Assembly (NCBI GenBank): GCA_947448675.1
Contig: CANFOR010000004.1
Coordinates: 1 to 33,509 of the forward strand
Origin: Betaproteobacteria bacterium
Lineage (GTDB): Bacteria; Pseudomonadota; Gammaproteobacteria; Burkholderiales; Burkholderiaceae_C
Reading direction: 5' to 3'
DNA length: 33,509 nucleotides
The notes beneath the pieces are model-generated. The model saw only the letters and a program-made list of their open reading frames with translations. It was not told the origin of the DNA and did no database searches. Shown piece after piece: positions 27,929 to 33,509 of this stretch. The number at the start of each line of letters is the position of its first letter. Position 1 is the first letter of the stretch. The position numbers and the translations under genes are program-made.

Positions 27929-28149
27929 TCAAAATCCCGGTCTTTTTCTTTCGGGGGTTCGATGTCGCCTAGGTCGTAGCCTTTGAGCATGCCGTAATAG
28001 GCGCTCATGGGCAGGTCGGGCCGCACCAACAAGTCTCGCTCGCGCAACTCAAAGCGGATGCGCGAACCCGGCGTGAGCCCGAGCTTGGCGCGCATGGCGG
28101 CGGGCAGGGTCACCTGCCCTTTGCTGGAAACAGTGGCTTCTGCAATCAT
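27925..28149 (-). CDS. AbrB/SpoVT-type antitoxin (VapB-like)
   Basis: Start at 28149: MIAEATVSSKGQVTLPAAMRAKLGLTPGSRIRFELRERDLLVRP, an AbrB/MazE swapped-hairpin signature. Confidence 0.9.
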   Translation of the reverse strand: MIAEATVSSKGQVTLPAAMRAKLGLTPGSRIRFELRERDLLVRPDLPMSAYYGMLKGYDLGDIEPPKEKDRDFE

Positions 28150-28173
28150 GTTGCCTTTTCCTTCGAAATTCAA

Positions 28174-29417
<1,244 letters not shown>

Positions 29418-29426
29418 TGACGACGC

Positions 29427-29448
29427 ATTGCTATTGTTTTAGTAGCTG
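29427..29448. repeat. Short dispersed inverted-repeat element, copy 2 (ATTGCTATTGTTTTAGTAGCTG)
   Basis: Reverse complement CAGCTACTAAAACAATAGCAAT aligns with 4364..4386; spans the stop codon of the downstream helicase gene. Confidence 0.6.
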
Positions 29449-32400
29449 CATCGTTATTCGTAGGTAACCATCTACCTCTGCAACTTTTGTCATCCCTTTG
29501 AGGTTGTCGATTGCCAACAATACACGAGCATCTACCGTAGTACGGGCCATGCCAATGAGCCGACAAACCGAGCGGGCAACGTCCTGACGAGGCTCACTGC
29601 CAGTTTGATGCAGCACCTGCATTACAAGGGCTGAAATCTCCTCAACGCAAAGGTCGTCAATGTGCCGCTTCGATTCGGCAGTTCCATCTGCGATTCTGTA
29701 GTACGACAGAGACGCATGTTCGATAGATTTTGGCCAATAGAACGTATGGGGCCCTTCTTGGGTCTTGCTTGCCGACTGCGGCACTAGGGCCCGAAGCCGT
29801 TCAACGATTTTCGAACCCGTGCGTTCCAACCCCCACGCGCGCGCCACTTTCCGGAACAAAACAGCCTCGGATATCGGCCCTTCGCCATCAATTACTGTGG
29901 CCATTTGCTCGGTCAGCTGCCAGTCCACCTTGTGTTCATAGAACTTGTCCGGATTGTTGGAGTCCAGTACGACAGGCTTGTAAATTCGAATCGTAGTGGT
30001 GCCCACGTCCGGCAGCGCTTCTTCTTGGAAATCAAAAGTTCCTGCGGGGGCCGCAGCTACGGGTTCCGCAAGGACGGTCTCTGTGGGCTCAACCACGGGT
30101 TCGCTTTCAGGCTGCTCGACATCCGCAAGCAGCGCCTGCAGGCGAGCCATGATTTTGGTGACTTCGCCCTCGGGGTTTAACCACCAATCCGTGGACCAGA
30201 TACGGTGGATTTTCCAGCCCAGGCCTTCCAGAATGTGTTGGCGTAACCTGTCGCGGTCACGGGCGGTTGCCCCTGAGTGGTAGGTACGGCCGTCGCACTC
30301 GATACCCACTAGGTAGCGGCCTGGTGCGCGCGGGTCCACGACACCAATATCGATTCGGTAGCCAGAACAGCCTACTTGCGGGTGGACCTCCCAGTTGTGG
30401 TTTCGTAGTATCCGAATCACTGCAGTTTCAAAGGGGCTATCCGGCTCCATTCCCGTTGGCATGCTTTGCTCAGCAAGTGCTCGGGGACCCTTAATCGCGA
30501 ACTCGAGGTAATGCTTCAGGTCCCGAACGCCAGCCGCTCGCACTCTTGAGAGTTCGATTTGTTCTGGCATCAGGGAGCTGTAAATCACCACGGCCTCCCG
30601 AGCTCTGGAGATGGCAACGTTCAAGCGCCTGTGACCACCCTCGCCATTGAGCGGGCCAAAGTTCATGGTCGTCTTCCCTGCGGAATCAGGGCCGAAAGTT
30701 ATTGAGAAGAAGATGACATCGCGCTCGTCACCTTGAACGTTCTCAAGATTCTTGATGAACAGCGGTTCCTGGGACCGAGCAGCAATGGCGCGGTCGAGCT
30801 CTTGGTTGGCCCTACGTCTGGCATCGAGAAGGGTTTCAATGAGCGCCTGCTGCGGCTGATTGAACGTGACAACACCTATGGTGAGACCTGGCTTGGCAGG
30901 AGTCAGGTAGTGTTTTTCAATACCTTTGACGACAGCCTCAGCTTCCAATCGGTTGGTCCGCGTGGCGCCACGGTCGTAAACGCCGTGTATCCGCTCGAAG
31001 CGAACCGCAATATCGTCAGTGACTGGCGACGGGAATGTGACCAATCGCGAGTCGTAGTAATTGACGTTGCTGAAAGTAATCAGGCTTTCATGGCGACTGC
31101 GGTAGTGCCACTGCAAGCTGAGTCGGTTCATGCCGGCGCCCAGGCATTCGTCCAGAATGCTTTCTAGGTCTTCGACTTGTTCGTCACCCCCGCCTTCGGT
31201 GTCTGTCGACTTGGCGAAGAAGTTTGTAGGAGGTAACTGTTTGGGATCCCCCACGACGACCAATTGTTTGCCGCGGGCGATGGCCCCTACCGCGTCCCAC
31301 ACTGGGATTTGTGAGGCTTCGTCAAACACAACGAGGTCAAACGGCGCATAGCCAGCGTCTAGGTACTGCGCTACTGAGAGGGGAGACATCAACAAGCAGG
31401 GCTTGAGTTTCGGCAGCAAAGTGGGCAAGCCTTGAACCAATTGACGCACAGGCATGTGCTTGCGCTGCTTCTGCAGCTCGCGGCGTAGCCGCCCAAGCTC
31501 ACTGTCCGCACCAACCATGGCCCCTGTGGCTGTTGGAATCCGCCCTGACAGTGTGGCGGCAATGTACTTTTCGGTGAGCTTTTGAAACTTCTCGTCGGCC
31601 TGTCGAAACTCCCTAATCTTGCGTTCGTGGTCGGTGCTGGAGAACCCCCGCAGGATAGGGTCAATATCGATGATTTTCTTAAGCCACCAATTGGAATAGC
31701 TGTGGTCAAAGTGGGCTTCTACATCGCGCAGCTCGACCGCACCGCCTTCGAGGCTCGTAACCAAGCCCTGCAGGCCCTGGGCCATTGCCTTATCGCGCAC
31801 GCTACGCCACAGGCACCATGGGCGAAGTTGTTGTTTTGCCAAAGCCCAGCCCGTGAGAATCCCACGCATCCGAGACAACGCTGCGTCGGCATCGGCTGGA
31901 CCGGACAGCGGTGATGTCGGCTGCGCTAACGCGTCAAGGGCGTCTTTCTTCAGCCGCAGGTCTCGCCAGGCATCGCGGAAGGCCAGGAGCGCACGGCCGA
32001 CAGGCCCGCAGGGCGTAAGGAGTGCACGGTTCTCACTGACCAACCCTTGAAGGCTGAGACGCAACGCGCCGATAGCATGGTCGTCGGTGCCCGCAACCCG
32101 AGTGACGGCCTCGGTGAATTTCTGCGCCCACTGCTCATGCTGCTTGAGCACGTCCCAGTCCGTCTTGATGCCGTTGTAAGCGCCTTGAAGTAAAGACTCT
32201 GCCTCAGCATGCATGGACAAAAGAAGTTTGTCTTCTTCATTTACTTTTTCCAGCGCATCCAGCATTGGCTCAATCTGGGCGTCTGTGGGCCGTTTGCTGT
32301 TGGCACGAAAAGCCACCAAGTTTCCTGAAAAGGCGCGCTTGGCAAGGAGAGACTTCGGCCACCAGGCCAGCTTTGCTTGTGACCATTTGGCGGCCAACTC

Positions 32401-33509
32401 CGTTGCGTTGAGCTTTGCAAGTTGGGGTGCCCAGCCCGCTCCAGCTTCTTCCCATCTCTCGTTTCGGGTTGCACCGTGTTTTGCAAGCGTCTGAACCATC
32501 GCCCGAACCCGGCCATCGTGCGCCTGCTTTGCCAAGCCCTCCGGCACTTTGGGGGCCGCTAGTAGCACGTCCGCAAGTTGGTCCAGGGCGGCGTAGCTCT
32601 CAAGGCTAAGCCCTTGGGCAGGGTACTTAAGGAACGTGCCTACTGCGTGCGATTTCTCATCAAGAGTCTGTATCGCTGTGTCCAATAACTTGGACGCAGT
32701 GCCCAGGTCGTCGCTCCAACTGGGGGACCACTCTGACTTTCCAATCGATGCTAGCGGGTGACCGCTCAACGGACCGAGGTCTGATGCCATGGCTGCAATG
32801 CGCCTGGAAGTCTCTCGCAATGCATCCAAGTCCTCGCGAGAATGGGTCAGCGCGTCAGGCCACGGCATGGTCGATGGCTTTTTACCGGAAAACTGGATGC
32901 ATGTCCCGATGGCGTCAAACGTGGTGAGTCCATTGGGGTACGGGCGGTGGAGGGCCTCCACAAGTCCGTTCAGCTCCTGGCGCAATTGCCCAAGACGTTC
33001 TGCCTCGCGAGACCAGTCACTGGCCGTACGCTCTCCATTGATTAGAAGCGCTTGTCCCAACTGCTGAAGTACTTCAACTTTCTTGGCTTTCGATGAGTGC
33101 AATTCCAGGCAAAAGGGGCCGAGCCCGATTGCGTTGAGGCGTCGGTGGACCACTTCCAGCGCAGCCATCTTCTCGGAGACAAAGAGGACAGTCTTGCCTT
33201 TTGCCAGGTTGTGCGCAATCAGGTTGGTGATGGTCTGGCTCTTGCCTGTGCCGGGCGGACCTTCCAGCACCAAGTCTCTGCCTGCGTCGATAGCGCAGAT
33301 AGCTTTTAGCTGCGACGAATCAGCCAGAAGTGGAGTGAGGATGTCCTGAGGCTTGTGGGTGGCGTCTAGGTTCTCGAACTCACCGTTTCGGTCCTCGCGC
33401 GCGAAAGCTTCCCCCGGGTTGTCAATCAGATGCTTGACGACGCGATTACCCTTGAGTTGCTCGGTGCGGTCCTGCAAGTCCTTCCACATGAGGTACTTCT
33501 TGAACGAAA
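29431..33509 (-). CDS. Large SF1 helicase-nuclease (AAA/UvrD-like helicase, PD-(D/E)XK/Vsr-like nuclease, DUF3320-like C-terminus), partial; N-terminus beyond the window
   Basis: VLEGPPGTGKSQTITNLIAHNLAKGKTVLFVSEKMAAL; DLVVFDEASQIPVWDAVGAIARGKQLVVVGDPKQLPPTNFF; WHYRSRHESLITFSN; NVQGDERDVIFFS; LNVAISRARE; nuclease-like YRIDIGVVDPRAPGRYLVGIECDGRTYHSGATARDRDRLRQHILEGLGWKIHRIWSTDWW. The frame stays open 5' of the annotated Met (FKKYLMWKD). Confidence 0.9.
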   Translation of the reverse strand, partial: SFKKYLMWKDLQDRTEQLKGNRVVKHLIDNPGEAFAREDRNGEFENLDATHKPQDILTPLLADSSQLKAICAIDAGRDLVLEGPPGTGKSQTITNLIAHNLAKGKTVLFVSEKMAALEVVHRRLNAIGLGPFCLELHSSKAKKVEVLQQLGQALLINGERTASDWSREAERLGQLRQELNGLVEALHRPYPNGLTTFDAIGTCIQFSGKKPSTMPWPDALTHSREDLDALRETSRRIAAMASDLGPLSGHPLASIGKSEWSPSWSDDLGTASKLLDTAIQTLDEKSHAVGTFLKYPAQGLSLESYAALDQLADVLLAAPKVPEGLAKQAHDGRVRAMVQTLAKHGATRNERWEEAGAGWAPQLAKLNATELAAKWSQAKLAWWPKSLLAKRAFSGNLVAFRANSKRPTDAQIEPMLDALEKVNEEDKLLLSMHAEAESLLQGAYNGIKTDWDVLKQHEQWAQKFTEAVTRVAGTDDHAIGALRLSLQGLVSENRALLTPCGPVGRALLAFRDAWRDLRLKKDALDALAQPTSPLSGPADADAALSRMRGILTGWALAKQQLRPWCLWRSVRDKAMAQGLQGLVTSLEGGAVELRDVEAHFDHSYSNWWLKKIIDIDPILRGFSSTDHERKIREFRQADEKFQKLTEKYIAATLSGRIPTATGAMVGADSELGRLRRELQKQRKHMPVRQLVQGLPTLLPKLKPCLLMSPLSVAQYLDAGYAPFDLVVFDEASQIPVWDAVGAIARGKQLVVVGDPKQLPPTNFFAKSTDTEGGGDEQVEDLESILDECLGAGMNRLSLQWHYRSRHESLITFSNVNYYDSRLVTFPSPVTDDIAVRFERIHGVYDRGATRTNRLEAEAVVKGIEKHYLTPAKPGLTIGVVTFNQPQQALIETLLDARRRANQELDRAIAARSQEPLFIKNLENVQGDERDVIFFSITFGPDSAGKTTMNFGPLNGEGGHRRLNVAISRAREAVVIYSSLMPEQIELSRVRAAGVRDLKHYLEFAIKGPRALAEQSMPTGMEPDSPFETAVIRILRNHNWEVHPQVGCSGYRIDIGVVDPRAPGRYLVGIECDGRTYHSGATARDRDRLRQHILEGLGWKIHRIWSTDWWLNPEGEVTKIMARLQALLADVEQPESEPVVEPTETVLAEPVAAAPAGTFDFQEEALPDVGTTTIRIYKPVVLDSNNPDKFYEHKVDWQLTEQMATVIDGEGPISEAVLFRKVARAWGLERTGSKIVERLRALVPQSASKTQEGPHTFYWPKSIEHASLSYYRIADGTAESKRHIDDLCVEEISALVMQVLHQTGSEPRQDVARSVCRLIGMARTTVDARVLLAIDNLKGMTKVAEVDGYLRITMQLLKQ

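Overview
This 33.5 kb window looks like Burkholderiales/Comamonadaceae-type DNA, judged only from gene content and composition. The dominant feature, about 5.3-22.1 kb, is a beta-glucan (laminarin-like) utilisation locus. It encodes a GH17 lipoprotein, an outer-membrane barrel, a secreted GH81 endo-beta-1,3-glucanase, a prolyl-4-hydroxylase-like 2OG-Fe(II) oxygenase, a (TP)n-rich surface lipoprotein, a GH30 enzyme, a complete sugar ABC importer, a GH1 beta-glucosidase and a LacI-family regulator. Three exact and one near-exact copy of the 14-bp palindrome TGAAAGCGCTTTCA sit in the three intergenic regions that should control it. Flanking genes are mostly housekeeping: mnmA, yggT, oxyR, recG, queA and tgt. 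Two Bug-type solute-binding proteins, a partial FAD dehydrogenase, a VapBC-like toxin-antitoxin pair, a decayed MNT nucleotidyltransferase gene and a partial giant SF1 helicase-nuclease at the right edge (probable defence gene) complete the window. The most interesting signals are: (1) the prolyl hydroxylase coupled to GH81 next to a TP-repeat lipoprotein; (2) the reconstructable LacI regulon with no visible TonB/SusCD uptake; (3) a separate palindrome over the lacI start codon; (4) the degraded MNT gene; (5) a dispersed Comamonadaceae-like hairpin repeat, one copy of which supplies the helicase stop codon; (6) the helicase-nuclease itself. No tRNA, rRNA, CRISPR, IS or prophage was recognised. 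Family assignments are from motif recognition, not searches.
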